Positions 1-11,481 of a DNA stretch of 64,000 nucleotides are shown in pieces (the first letter of the stretch is position 1; every line of letters starts with the position of its first letter). The notes below the pieces were generated by a model. It had not been told where the DNA came from. It did no database searches and worked only from the letters and a program-made list of their open reading frames with translations. Both the position numbers and the translations under genes were made by a program. The stretch comes from Endomychus coccineus (taxonomy: Eukaryota; Arthropoda; Insecta; Coleoptera; Endomychidae), in contig OY294067.1 of NCBI GenBank assembly GCA_958510875.1, positions 232,963,771-233,027,770 of the forward strand. The letters are read 5' to 3'.

Positions 1-1483
1 GGTTTCCAATTATATCCCACAACGTGGTTCTCGTAAATATCATAAATAATTCGTATACCAACGAAACTATACCCCCTAATGAATTACGATTTATTCAGTA
101 GAAAATGCTTTCAATCCGATATAAAATCGAAGTATCAAAAAATTAGATCCAGATGCGTAATAACTTATGACCGACAAGTATGGATGCTGGGTTGCAAAAA
201 GAAGAAAGACAATGATTAATGAACTTGACCTAATTTTTCAGTGAACCGATACTACATCGAAAATTAGGAGGAACGAATTGAATTCTACGACAGTACCATT
301 CTGAAACATAGAGTTATGGTTATACAGTACATGTTGTACAAACTAAACTATGGTACAATATAGTATGGGATTCTATGTAATACACAGTTGAATGAAACAA
401 GTTGATATTATTATTGTAACAAATTAGTAATTATAACCAAACGATTCCTAAATCAGTAAAATTGCATTGCACCAATATACAGAGATAATTGAAATATTAC
501 GTAAAGTTTGAAACAAACTGACGAAATCAGGTAATGACTCTTAGTGTCATTTCGACCCGTGACACACTTTCAAATATGCATCTTTTTGACATTTTATGAT
601 ATTTATGCAGTGCAGGCATTCTATGTCAGCAATTCCTATGATACTATCATCAGCATATTAGATAGATGTGCATTGCATGTTTCCTTCCTGAAATCTTCGG
701 AAACTTATGCAAAGAACTACTCAAATATGAAATATTTCTTGAGCCAAATACTTTTCTTTTATGATTACTTTCAAAAATAGGCATCGGATCTTGCGAAAAA
801 ACATCAATCTGCTTCTTCTTGTTGTGCTCTTTTGCAAAGTTATATTCGAAACCCACATCTAAGGGAACACATTTCACGAATTGCTTAATTATATAGCTTA
901 CAACACGCAACAAAAGTCCTAGTTATCTTCTTAAACTGGTTCTATCTCTGGAGCTCGCCAATCTAGGTAATACCATTGTCCCCAGGAATAGATTTTTTTG
1001 AATCAAAAATTTCAATTTATTGATTTTTATGCAGTGTAGGCCTTGTATGACTTCTTAGATGAAACTTCTGTCTAGATACAGCAGGCTTTGCATCTGAAGA
1101 GGATTGAATAACAAATCCGTGCACATATTCAGAAATAGTAAGTGCTCCGTGTTTTTCTCCACTATACTTTATGGTGTGAGATCCTTCAGATCTTTAGGTG
1201 GCACTTTTGATTACAGTTGACATATAAGTGACGAAACTATAAATTTCTTTTTTACGCTTAGTTTGTAGTACAAACCATTCGTTCTCACTACTACTACGCA
1301 ATAAAACATACTCAATGCACTCATTCTCCTCAAAGTAGATTCAAAATTTACTGAATTCAATTAGCAGGAAGACAATATATTGCTTAGTCGAATCGCACAA
1401 CTATTTGTAACATCAAAATGAATTGCATTAGCGTTTGTGAAAGGTTACATTTGCATCAGATGGTATATCGTTTTCGGAATAAA
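1..1483. other. AT-rich DNA, no gene recognised
   Basis: Reading both strands I find only short, low-complexity open frames and no recognisable protein motif. A short phrase around 'tttatgcagtg' occurs near 602 and again near 1027, which hints at an old local duplication, but the similarity is too short to delimit. Confidence 0.6.
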
Positions 1484-1485
1484 TA

Positions 1486-2629
1486 CGAGGGCAAGGTGAA
1501 AAGTTCCTGAAAAGTAAAACCGATAGAGCATTAAAATTTTCAGAATGATATGTCATTCAGTTCTGTTTTGACACCCAACGAAAGCAAGCAACTTTGAAGA
1601 TTTTTGTGAAAATGGAAAATAGTGAATTTCGCGTCCTGATTAAATATTATTTCTTGCGTGGAAAAAACATTACGGAAACCGAAGCATCGCTTGTTATACA
1701 TTATAGGGACTCTTCACCATCGATTGTGATGAGGTGGTTTGCTTATTTTCGTTGTGGTATTATGACAACAAAGAACGCCGAAGGTTCTGGCTGTCCTATT
1801 GAAGTTACAACGCCAGAAATCGTCGATGGAATCCGTACCATGATGTTGGACGATCGGCGACTCAAAGTGTACGCAATTGCTGAGGATATGGGCATCTCAA
1901 CTGAATGAGTACGGAACATTTTGTACAAATTTTTGAATACGAGAAAGCTGGCAGATGATGGGTGTCGTATTTGTTCTCTGTTGTGATAACAAGCACGACT
2001 GTGTGACAACTTCAAGGAAGTGATTGGCGATTTTCTAGGGCGATATAAAGCCGAAACAGTGGACTTGTCCAAACGAATCAAAGCCGAAAAAGACCAATAA
2101 AGGCATGACGACAGTTTTTTGGGAAAGGTATCGTCCATATCGATTACCTTGGAAAGGGAAAAACAATCACCGCCGGCCTATATTATGCAGAGCTGTTGGA
2201 TTGATTCGACGCCAAATTGAAGTGAACGCGGCAGCATTTGTCAAAGAAAAAAGTGCGTTTCCACCAGGAGAACGCATCAGTGCACTGGTCCGCAGTCGCA
2301 ATGGCAAAATTGAATGAATTGCTCTATGAATTGGTTCGTCTTCCACCATATTCTCCAGAACTGGCCCCCTGCAATTTCTGTCTATTTCGAAACTTGAAGA
2401 AATGACTCGGCGGAAAGAGATTTGGCTCCAACGATGATGTCACCGCTGAAACAAACGCCTATTTTGGAAGATTGCCGAAATCGTATTATTTGAAAGGGAT
2501 CGAAAAATTAGATAAACATTGGACGAAGTGGATCGAGCTACAAGGAGATTATGTTGAGAAATAACATAAGTCTTGACCAAATAAATCATTTCTTGTTCAA
2601 TTTTTCAGGTACTTTTCATCTTGCCCTCG
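1486..2629 (+). mobile_element. mariner element copy 1 (1144 bp)
   Basis: A Tc1/mariner-type DNA transposon bounded by inverted repeats of about 28 bp that begin CGAGGGCAAGGTGAAAAG on the left and match, inverted, the right end at 2602-2629. A TA target duplication is visible on both sides (1484-1485 and 2630-2631), as mariner elements make. A second copy of the same family lies inverted at 53661-54912. The inside codes for a heavily broken transposase, so this copy cannot move itself. It is about 100 bp shorter than the second copy, consistent with an internal deletion that took the first catalytic region. Confidence 0.93.
1612..2564 (+). pseudogene. mariner transposase, decayed
   Basis: The start is read at 1612 (MENSEF...), where mariner transposases typically begin. 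The N-terminal helix-turn-helix part is legible up to about 1908 (WFAYFRCG, then a G-S-G-C-P stretch and a region resembling IAEDMGIS). It then meets a TGA and several frame changes. The C-terminal half is readable from about 2105 (HIDYLGKGK-like, then HQENASVH and PPYSPELAPCNF) and ends at YVEK with TAA at 2562-2564. In the family these two blocks carry the second and third Asp of the DD34D triad. Here the second is Glu (HQEN) and the third is Asn (PCNF), and the region of the first Asp is missing. The protein is therefore certainly inactive. The family is the one at 53802-54800. Confidence 0.9.
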
Positions 2630-2631
2630 TA

Positions 2632-3290
2632 TCGTGAAATGTATGCATATCTGGAGTCTGTAGCATCGGATTAGGTGCTGTTTTTATATTGAATGATGAC
2701 TTGATGACTATTGGTTGAAAGGATACAAAAATGTCATCAAACAATTTTCACCCAAATAGTCATGTGTGTCCTTTTCCAAATGACCGATTAAAGTATAAAT
2801 GATATGGAATGTAAGTTAACCAGCATGCAAAAATATTTCTCCATCAGCTTATGAAGTTTTCATCAATAATATTCAATTAATATTAATTCATATATTCAGA
2901 CATTCTCCAGAAAATCATTCACTTTCATTGGTAATTTCTTTAGATTATCGAAAAGCTATCAAAAAGTGTTCTTACTTTTCTTCAGTTTGAGATCTACTGA
3001 GGATATAAATTTAGCTGTGTAACTACATTATGTATTCAGGTTACTGAACGAATACTGAATATCATTGTGATTTAGAATGTTATGATTGATATTGTATTAT
3101 TTTCTATAATTGCACCAACAACAAACTTCATAATATAATTAAGTTGAGCTTGAAATGATAAAATATTGAAGTTAGAATTAACAACTTGCAAAAAGAACAC
3201 GATAATATTTCGACGAATTGCTGAGGGTGCAAGGCCACTTGAACATAAGAATAGCATTAGATAATCTTAATGCTTGAGAATAATGTTGTT
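2632..3290. other. AT-rich DNA, nothing recognised
   Basis: No open frame with family resemblance, no inverted repeat and no tandem repeat that I can see. Confidence 0.55.
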
Positions 3291-3790
3291 TCATGGCTCA
3301 GATAAGCAGATCATACCGCTTGCTCCTCTAGAGCCCCTATATCATTCAATGAAGCCAGAGGAGAGCGACAGAGACAGGCTGACGCAATTAATGAAGATCT
3401 GGCAACTATTTTGAAATGAAGATCTGATAATCTAGTAGAGTTTAATGAAAGCAAAACTCGAGCTTGCATCTTCTCCAGGAAGGATAGGATCCCGAAATTC
3501 TTACTATGATGATATCAGTAACGACTATTCCTATGAAGTCCAAGAGCTACTTCACTTCCCAGCATCTCCTCATCCTATTCTGGAGTTCTGTTCACATTTT
3601 TGAAGTTCGGATCCCGAAACATATGCTGAAGCTCTTGGATTCTGCCCAGAAAAGAACTATTCGTTTGTTTGATGATGACACACTTACGAGTTCATTGACT
3701 TCTCTAGAACATCGTAGGAAGGTGCACGTTCTCTAACTTTTCTATAGATGTTTCCATGGTCGGTGTTGATCAGAAATATCTTAGTAAAAT
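3291..3790 (+). pseudogene. LINE reverse transcriptase fragment (Jockey-like)
   Basis: Fragment of a non-LTR retrotransposon reverse transcriptase covering the segment after the catalytic YxDD box to near the C terminus. Readable landmarks in order: INEDLATILK-like near 3390, NLVEFNESKTRACIF near 3430-3475, then PKHMLKLLDSAQKRTIRLFDD and SLEHRRKV at 3615-3730. The frame breaks at least once between 3480 and 3510. Other pieces of the same family lie at 38895-39007 plus 42029-42345 and at 43640-44560. The catalytic part and the endonuclease are absent, so it is a 5'-truncated decayed insertion. Confidence 0.75.
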
Positions 3791-3840
3791 CAGGATACTA
3801 GGTGGCTTCATGTTCACTTAGATCCTCTCATTCATTTGAT

Positions 3841-4570
3841 ATTTGACCGGCTTCTTTGTGAGTTGTAGGGTGGTACATTCTGAAGGAATGTGAATTGATG
3901 TCTTGTCTTTCTTTTCGCAGAATCTGCACTTGACCCTTGACTAATCTGAGCTTATTGAGGTGTCCCCTCAAACCAGTGCCTTTCTAGAATTCCCATTAGA
4001 ATCCTGAGTTTATTTTCTTAGGTTTGTGCAGTAAGATCTCTTCTGCTTATAGTCCCCCACGAGTGTTTTTGCTTGCCTCGATCGTTGTAGCTCTATCCAG
4101 AACAGAATTTTTATTGTATACTTCTGTCTTCGGTTCTTACATTACAGTACTACTCTCCACAGGAGAATCATATCCCAGAAATGGTGTTACGGTTTCTTTT
4201 TTGCTACATTGCCAGCTTTATTATTTCCCTTCTTTCCGGTGTGTTCTGGAACACGTAAGTTGGTAACCGCATATTTTTCGCTTAGTTCGTTCAGTTTCTC
4301 TAAACATTCCAATACTATCTCGGAGCTGATTACATGGGAGCTCAGCTCGTTGATGGCTGCTGGATTGTCTGATATGATGATGAAAATCTCTTCCTGAATT
4401 CAACTGTGAGCACATTTTCCTGAATTGTGAATTTTCACTTGGGAGACGCTCGGAGATTCGCCTAAGCTTCCAAAGTATCCAGGCCCATATAGGTACTCCT
4501 ATTCCAGTTACTTATGTAAATTTGGAGCCATCTGGGTACAATTGAATGTCCTTCCTGTCGAGAAACTTGT
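3841..4570 (-). pseudogene. LINE RNase H and zinc-knuckle tail, decayed
   Basis: Read on the minus strand. The stretch from about 4560 down gives YPDGSKF then GIGV (the first RNase H block, where YTDGSK is usual). The 4400-4209 part gives ISDNPAAINELSS, then LRVPEHTGKKG, matching the second Asp block and the PGHxG block of the RNase H domain carried by many insect LINEs. From about 4000 down a GLRGHLNKLRLVKG segment and CRFCEKKDKTSIHIPSEC form the C-x2-C...H-x4-C knuckle that follows RNase H. Frameshifts and stops separate the blocks. The relative at 22420-23330 has the same GHLNK plus zinc-knuckle arrangement. It opposes the plus-strand LINE fragment just upstream, so the two are separate insertions. 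Confidence 0.75.
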
Positions 4571-4846
4571 GATGGTGTCTTTGTCCCATTGACATTTGTA
4601 ACTCAGTTTTGTGTCAAATTATTTAACCTAAGTGTACTTTTACCATATTATCTTGGGGCATGATTCTTACAGAGGGGTTCATACTTGTTTGGTTGTTCCC
4701 TATCCGGTCATTTTATATATTGTGCTTATCGCCATACGGCCACCACTATATGGAGGGGTGTATGGTGTAGCAGCAGTTAGTAGCTAACATTTCACTAGTT
4801 TTTGGAATTTTGATATATTTATCTTCGTACTAGATATACTAGTTTC

Positions 4847-4984
4847 AGTTAATAATCAGTGAGAAGAGATCAGATTCAAAGTATTTTTTATTATCAATTC
4901 TGACAGACAGTCAATCTATTAATTAATTACAAAAGAACGTTAGTCATAAACATGGATTACATGATCAAACTAAATATATCAACA
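4847..4984 (-). repeat. Copia 3' LTR
   Basis: Partner of the LTR at 11482-11619, same length (138 bp) with three mismatches. Flanked outside by gtttc at 4842-4846. Confidence 0.92.
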
Positions 4985-4993
4985 CTCCCACTT
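4985..4993 (-). promoter_or_regulatory. Copia polypurine tract
   Basis: On the minus strand AAGTGGGAG directly precedes the 3' LTR start TGTTGA. This is the expected place and composition for the plus-strand primer of a Copia element. Confidence 0.8.
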
Positions 4994-5002
4994 AATCCAT
5001 AT

Positions 5003-5660
5003 TCATGACAAACCCAACTTGAATAAAACATCTTTAAATAAATGTAAAGACAGTCCTTTAGTAAAAATGTCAGCATGTTGTTCTTGCGATGAAATATATT
5101 TCAACATAATTTGGCCAGAATCTAGTTCTTCTCGAATGAAATTGTTCAGTAGCAATTTTAATACATGACTGATTATCTTCATAAAGTATCGTTGCTTCAG
5201 TTAATACAATATTCATTTCATTCAACAATCCTCTCAACCAAAAACATTCACTCACTGCTGCTGCAAGAGCATTATATTCTGCTTCAGCAGTTGAAAGTGC
5301 AACTGTTGATTGCCTTCAGGTAGACCAAGAAACAGTAGAACCGAAACATTTGAAAATATATCCAGATGTAGACTTCCGATCTTGCAGATCATTTGCAAAA
5401 TCTGCATCACAAAAACCTTCCAATATATTATATTTATGTTTGCTGAAAATAAGACTAAGATCTTTCGAAAATTTAAGGTACCTTAAAACCCTTTTCAAAT
5501 GAGACCAATGTAGATCTGATGCATTCGCTTGGAAACGACTGAGGAAATTGACGGCGTAACATAGATCAGGTCTCGAATTCACCATTAAATACATTGAACA
5601 TCCTACAACTTCCTTATAAGGATATTTTGTTAATGGTCTTATTGCATTTTCAAATTTCAA
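5003..5660 (-). pseudogene. Copia RT end and RNase H
   Basis: Continuation of pol after the frameshift near 5655. The first part reads VVGCSMYLMVNSRPDLCYAV and DADFANDLQDRKSTSGY, the usual RT-RNase H joint of Copia. A TGA near 5316 stops it at SWST. The next stretch reads STAEAEY then EDNQSCIKIA, giving RNase H acidic residues. A deletion and frameshift near 5150-5100 precede the last stretch (ISSQEQHADIFTKGLS), which reaches the natural stop at 5003-5005 just before the purine tract. Confidence 0.88.
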
Positions 5661-7735
5661 ATTGACCTCTATTGGAGTTTTTATTTTGGAGAAGTTTGGA
5701 AATGTAATGACTTTGATTCAATTCAATTAACTGATTATCTCTATCATAAATGATTTTAATTCCCAGAAAAATATCAATGTTTTCCAAACACTTTATTTTG
5801 AACTCTTTGTTGAGATTATTTTTTATTTTATCCATTTCCTCAGTAGAGTTGCCCACTAGAAGAATATCGTCTACAAAAACTAAAAGGTATAAAATGATAT
5901 TCCCAAAAATCTTGATATAAACACAATTATCTGATTCACTCATGCAAAAATTCTCTCTCATCATCTCAGAGTCAAAACGCTTATACCAACAACGTGGTGA
6001 TTGTTTCAATCCATACAAAGATTTATTTAATTTACATACCATGCCAGAATCATCTGTGAAACCAGGAAGTTGACTCATATAGATATCTTCATCTAAATTC
6101 TCATGAAGAAATGCAGTTTTTACATCCATTTGAAAGATAGAAAAACTCTTCTGAACGGCCAAAACCAACAAGATTCTAATTGTTATTATATTTGCTACAG
6201 GAGAATAGGTCTCATAATAATCATAACCATATTGCTGACTATAACCTTTTGCAACTAACCTTGCTTTGTACTTAGTTTCATTTTTATCAGAATCAATATT
6301 CTTAATTGTGAAAATCCATCTACAATCAACTATCTTCCTCCCTTCTGGTTTTTGAACAAATGTCCAAGTTTCATTTTCGTAGAGTGATTCTAATTCTTCA
6401 TTCATCGCAGACTCCCACTGTTTCCGACATGGATGACTTTTCACTTCATCATAAGACAATGGTACATTATTAACAAATTCTTCAGCTGAAAGTGCAAATA
6501 TTACTGAATCTCCAGAAAATGGAAGATCATTTTCACACGATGGAACAAAATGTGAGTTCATTTCAAAATCTTTATGCCACAAAGGAGATTTTCTAATTCG
6601 GGATATGTGTTCTGATGATCCAGAATGATTGTAGTCTTCTTTAAAGTCCCTATCACCTTGATTTACTAAAGATTTTCTGCAAACATTCTCATCGCTCTGA
6701 ATGTTACACATAGTCATTTCTTCGGATTCAGTTTTATCTGCATTACTCACTGGATGAAACTCATTTTCTTTATTTTCAACAACAACCAGAGGATATGTTT
6801 CAACATTTTTCATGCATTCCATTGATTCATCAAATATCACATCACTTCCAATCTTCACACATTCATTCTCACAATCCCACAATCTGTATCCGTTTGGAGC
6901 GTAACCAATCATAATACATTCCAAACTCTTCTTATCAAACTTGCTATTTCGAAATTGTTTAGGTTTGTGAAGATATGCTTTACAACCAAATATACGTAAA
7001 TTTGATAGATTTGGTTTCTTACCATTCCATATTTCAAATGGTGTTTGAGATTTTATAGCTGTTGTGGGAGATCTATTCAACAAATAAACTGATGTTCTGA
7101 CTGCTTCACCCCAGAAATGTTTATTCATATTTGCACCAATTATCATAAAACGTGCCTTTTCAACTAAAGACCTATTTAGTCTTTCAGCATGACCATTTTG
7201 TTCTGGAGAATATGGTACAGTATAATCAATAATGATTCCATTCGAATCACAAAAATCTCTAAACTCTTTAGAAACATGTTCTCCACCATTATCACATCTC
7301 AATTTCAAAATTGATTTTCCTAAATATGCTGTTGTCATATTTTTGAATGATTTAAAATATCCAAATACCTCAGACTTTGAAGACAATAAATAGGTCATGC
7401 AGAAATGAGAAAAATCATCAAGAAATGTGAAAAAATATCGTTTATTATCCCATGTAGATGGCGTTATTGGACCACATACATCTGTATGAACAATTTCTAG
7501 AGGTCTTGTAGCTCTTGTTCTATGACCTTCATATGACAATTTATGTTGTTTAGCATTCACACAACTCTCACAGAAGTTTCTTTCAGTCAAATCATTCAGT
7601 TTAAAACCTTCTACCATGTTTTCCAATTTTCTGTTCATTCAAATGACCAAGCCGTTGATGCCATATATCATAACTATTATTTTCAGCAATATAAACTTCA
7701 TTCAAATCTATATCAACATCAAAGATTACTTCATA
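5651..7735 (-). pseudogene. Copia integrase and reverse transcriptase
   Basis: Largest surviving Copia frame (662 codons from 7638, with the GAG-pre-integrase block WHQRLGHLNEQK just upstream in another frame). Integrase core: HTDVCGPI, RCDNGGEHVSKEF and PEQNGHAERLNR supply D, D and E, all present. Reverse transcriptase follows with KARLVAKGYSQ, QMDVKTAFLHE, LYGLKQSPRCWY and FVDDILLVG, where the catalytic box is FVDD. The frame is lost near 5655 with a single-base shift. Everything is contiguous and little eroded, fitting the low LTR divergence. Confidence 0.93.
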
Positions 7736-7740
7736 TAGAG

Positions 7741-7932
7741 TGTATGATCTACACAATCTTGATGGGACAGCTCCCACCCTCATGCCATTTTCTACCTGCT
7801 AGGGTAGCTTGTTTGATAGTTTGTAAGTGAAATAGAACAAGATATTATATTCCTGAACGTTATAGAGTTAAGAAGTAAGTTATTTTTAATAAAGTGAAAA
7901 TAAGCAAGTGTTTGAGTTTCAATCAACAACAT
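7741..7932 (+). repeat. BEL/Pao left LTR, 3' truncated
   Basis: Begins TGTATGATCT and is identical to 10089-10280 over all 192 bp. The final 19 bp seen in the right LTR are missing because the internal deletion joined this point to pol. Confidence 0.92.
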
Positions 7933-9780
7933 CCGGCCTGTGGACCGACTCAAGTATCGTTTTGGCCTGGATTAATACACCTGCACAGTCTTTAAACATT
8001 TTTGTTGGAAATCGGATTTCAGAAATTACATCCTTAACGGCACCTACAGATTGGCGACATGTCCGTTCAGAACAAAACGCAGCAGATATTTTGAGCAGAG
8101 GGGCACAACCCTCCGATATTATTGATAGTTCAATATGGTTTAGCGGACCGGAGTTTCTAAAATACCCGAAAAATAAATGGCCTAGATCGCATTTAAAACT
8201 GAACATTCACGAACTACCTGAGAAAAGGAAACCCATAATTCTGTGTCACACAAACACGTGGTCAACAACTCTTTTAAATAAATATTCCAATTTTAGTAAA
8301 TTACAAAAAGTTGTAGCTTGGCTAAACAGATTCGTAAACAATTGTAGGAATCTCAATAAAACACGAACTCCTGTTCTAAGTTCAAAGGATCTCAATAATG
8401 CAACTATCACAATATGTCGCATTGTGCAACAAACTGATTTTGGTACTGATTGGGCATATATGAATAATGACAAGCCGCTTCCGAACAATTCAAAATTACT
8501 TTCTTTAAGTCCGTTCATGGACGAATACAGACTTATACGCGTCGGGGGCAGATTGAAAAACGCCGACATTGATAATGACGTAGAATACCCAATTTTACTA
8601 CCCAAAAATAATGCAGTTTCCAAATTATTAGTGAAACATGTACATGAGAGTCAACTACATGCGGGCCCCCAGGCCACTTTGGCCGCCCTTCGCCAAAGAT
8701 TTTGGATCATTTCTGCTAGAAGTGTCATACGTCATACCTTACACTATTGCCAACCATGTTTCAAGGTTAATCCGACAAAGACGGAATTCAAAATGGGTAA
8801 TCTCCCCGCACCCAGAGTGCAAGCAGCGCGGCCGTTCATAACTACCGGAGTAGATTACGCAGGACCTATTCAAGTGAAGGAATCACGTGGACGAGGCAAG
8901 CGACTGATAAAGGCCTATATTGTACTATTCGTCTGCTTTGCGACAAAAGCCATCCATATTGAAATAGTGACTGACTTATCAACCGAAGAATTTCTCGCGG
9001 CTTTCCGTCGATTTATGAGTAGACGCGGTTATCCTCGCGATATTTATAGCGACAATGGCACTAACTTTATCGGGGCAAAAAATGAATTGAAGGAAGTGTC
9101 AATATTTCTGAAAAATCATCACGACCATGTCGCAAATAGTCTATTAAATCATAACATTAATTGGCATCTAATACCACCAAAGGCACCTCATATGGGAGGC
9201 CTCTGGGAGTCGAATATTAAGTGCATGAAAAAACATTTAAAGAAAGTATTAGGCGATTCTCATTTAACTTTGTCCGAAATGTATACGTTGTTAGTGCGAA
9301 TCGAAGCCTGTTTGAATTCCAGACCGTTAATACCTTTAACTTCTGATCCCAATGACCTTCAAGTCCTTACCCCGGGTCACTTCCTTATTGGAGAGCCACT
9401 AACAGCACTTCCAGAGTACGATCTCCAAGAAATTTCGCTAAACCGCCTGTCCCGGTGGCAATTGGTCGAGAGACTCCGTAAACATTATTGGTCACGATGG
9501 ACCCGAGAATATTTAACCAATCTACAAGCTCGCACCAAATGGTATCACAACAAGCCAAGTAAAAACCTCATGGGATCCATGGTGATTCTTGTTGAAGACA
9601 ACCTGCCACCACTGTCATGGAAAATGGGAATGGATCTGCGATGTGCACCCAGGAAATGATGGTCATGTACGAGTAGTCAGCGTAAAAACTGCTCAAGGGG
9701 TAGTCAAGCGTTCCGTGGGGAAGGTGTGCCTCATACCGGTAGAAGACAATTTGTGGTCCAGTGATAGTGACAGTGCTTAG
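7908..9780 (+). pseudogene. BEL/Pao RNase H end and integrase
   Basis: The open frame of 583 codons starts inside the LTR. It reads LWTDSSIVLAWIN, a typical Pao RNase H end with the NAADILSRG block, then the H-H-C-C zinc finger (HVHESQLHAG ... CQPCF). The integrase core follows: VDYAGP, SDNGTNF and WESNIK contribute D, D and E, all intact. LTPGHFLIGEPL, a hallmark of BEL/Pao integrase C termini, is present. A one-base shift near 9620-9640 moves the last part (DVHPGNDGHVRVV ... CLIPVED) into another frame that stops at 9778-9780. No start codon of its own would be expected, since pol is normally part of a polyprotein. Confidence 0.92.
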
Positions 9781-10088
9781 ACGCTGAAATTTCGGCGCGA
9801 AAGAGTGTTTCGATAACCAAAGTGTTATAGAACTCATACATAATGTATGTCTATTGTATATATGCATCATCTTTTATACGTTTACTAACTCTAATGTATG
9901 TCTATTGTACATATGTATTATTCTTTGAACAGTTGCTGACATTTTTTAACCTTGATGATGTGTTATAATGCTCTTCTTATAAGTGTCATATGCGTATATT
10001 GTATTGTATTGGTATATCGCAGGGAGAAATTTGATTACAAATGCATATTGTGGATTGTTGAAAGCTTATTAGCTTCAAGGGGGCAGTA

Positions 10089-10299
10089 TGTATGATCTAC
10101 ACAATCTTGATGGGACAGCTCCCACCCTCATGCCATTTTCTACCTGCTAGGGTAGCTTGTTTGATAGTTTGTAAGTGAAATAGAACAAGATATTATATTC
10201 CTGAACGTTATAGAGTTAAGAAGTAAGTTATTTTTAATAAAGTGAAAATAAGCAAGTGTTTGAGTTTCAATCAACAACATTCGACCTACGGTCCATTCA
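10089..10299 (+). repeat. BEL/Pao right LTR
   Basis: Complete 211-bp LTR, TG at the start and CA at the end, followed by the tagag target duplication. A purine-rich tract (AAGGGGGCAG) directly precedes it. Confidence 0.92.
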
Positions 10300-10304
10300 T
10301 AGAG

Positions 10305-10734
10305 TGTTATTTTTAAAGCCACTTACCACAACTACATTACCTTTCAATATGCTGACTACATTATTATTGAATACTACCTTGAAACCATTTTCTTCAATTC
10401 TACGCTCTGACAAGAGATTTTTTCTCAAATTAGGTACATAAATTACATTATTGATGGTACAAATATGTTTAACACCTCTAACATTATTTGATACTCTCAC
10501 ATATCCGACATGTGTACCTTCCAAATCTTGACCAACTTTAGCTACACCTATTTTCAAAGAAGTTTTCAATTTCCGTACTCCCTTCAGTAAATCCATATCA
10601 TTTACAAGATGATCGGATGCTCCCGAGTCTACACACCATGATGACTTTCTTGAATTATTCGTTAAACATCCTTCGTTCGTCATGAATGCTATAGCTTCTA
10701 TATCCTCTTCTGATTAAGCATCTTTGGACATATA
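10305..10734 (-). pseudogene. Copia protease segment
   Basis: Open from 10683 down to the BEL insertion. The aspartic protease signature reads WCVDSGASDHLVND, with the catalytic DSGA intact. It ends at GFKNNTLYE, where the BEL/Pao target duplication tagag (10300-10304) interrupts the frame. The reading continues on the other side of the insertion at 7740 with TLYEVIFDV. Before the insertion the protease was contiguous with the GAG-pre-integrase domain. Confidence 0.88.
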
Positions 10735-11477
10735 AGCTTGCTTCTTCCTTTGCCAAGGTTGTTTTCTCAAAAAACGATTCTTTATTCTATTAGGACATTT
10801 ATTTCGAAAATGTCCTACTTCATTTCATCCTAAACAACGTACTTCATTTCTTCTATTTTGTAGCTTGGAGCCAAAAGCACTACTATGATTGTCACCATGA
10901 ACAATCACATGTCGCCTTTTAGCTTCCTCATCCAAAAGGCGTCCCTTCACAAAATCAGTAGTAATCTTGTCGTTTGATAGAGTTTCAATAGCAGTGACAA
11001 CTATATTATATGATTCTGGTAGTGTTAGTAGTAAAATACAAGCTATCATTTCTTCCTCCAATTTTCCTCCAAATGATTTAATTTGACGCACAATATCATC
11101 AAATTTCACCAAATAAGTTTCCATTGACATCCCTTCTTCATATTGCATTGTCAGTAAATTTCTCAAAAGATACAGTCTATTAGAAACCCCTTTTCTTCCA
11201 AATGTATACACAAGCTTATGCCATTTTTCTTTTGCTGTAGATCCCTCTCAAACATACTCTGAATGGGTATCAGCAACACACTGTACTATTATTGACTTTG
11301 CTTTACTGTCTTTTCTATCAAATACCTTCTTATCATCTTCTTGTTCTGGCCGAAGTTCGGTAAGACTTAAACATCATGTTCCTCTAGAATTGTTTCTACT
11401 CGAAACTTCCATGTACTAAAGTCCAAGCCTCGGAAAGGATTAATACCAAACTTGTCTAAATTTTTCTCTGGGCCCAT
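10735..11477 (-). pseudogene. Copia gag region, decayed
   Basis: The frame starts at the ATG inside the primer-binding site (11477) with MGPEKNLDKFGINPF and a TWKFR motif typical of Copia gag N termini. A TAA near 11370 follows 36 codons, with a frame change there. A TGA near 11250 breaks the frame again. The middle part is open from 11211 to 10825 and carries the gag core with QYEEGMSMETYLVKFDDIVRQI. The nucleocapsid knuckle lies near 10840-10800 as CLG-stop-NEVGHFRNKC, so the second Cys codon of the CCHC motif has become TGA. Another stop lies near 10716. In the family gag and pol are one frame, so this is the N-terminal third of a dead polyprotein. Confidence 0.88.
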
Positions 11478-11481
11478 AACC
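11468..11481 (-). promoter_or_regulatory. Copia primer-binding site (initiator tRNA-Met type)
   Basis: Immediately inside the 5' LTR the minus strand reads GGTTATGGGCCCAG. Copia elements of Drosophila use this same internal initiator-tRNA-Met match, in which a tRNA half-molecule primes reverse transcription. The ATG within it (minus strand 11477-11475) opens the gag frame. Confidence 0.88.

Larger units (their letters stand above)
7741..10299 (+). mobile_element. BEL/Pao LTR element, internally deleted
   Basis: A plus-strand BEL/Pao element of 2559 bp inserted in the Copia pol gene. The target duplication tagag is at 7736-7740 and 10300-10304. The right LTR is 211 bp (10089-10299). The left LTR matches it perfectly for 192 bp and then runs straight into pol, so an internal deletion removed the last 19 bp of the left LTR, all of gag, protease, RT and most of RNase H. 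What remains is the end of RNase H, the whole integrase and the 3' leader. Complete identity of the LTR parts shows a very recent insertion, younger than the Copia host. Between pol and the right LTR (about 9840-9926) a segment with TAATGTATGTCTATTGTA occurs twice at about 53-bp spacing. Confidence 0.93.

Noticed and set aside
9780..10088. BEL/Pao envelope-like gene
   Set aside because: The stretch between pol and the right LTR is only about 300 bp and has just short direct repeats.
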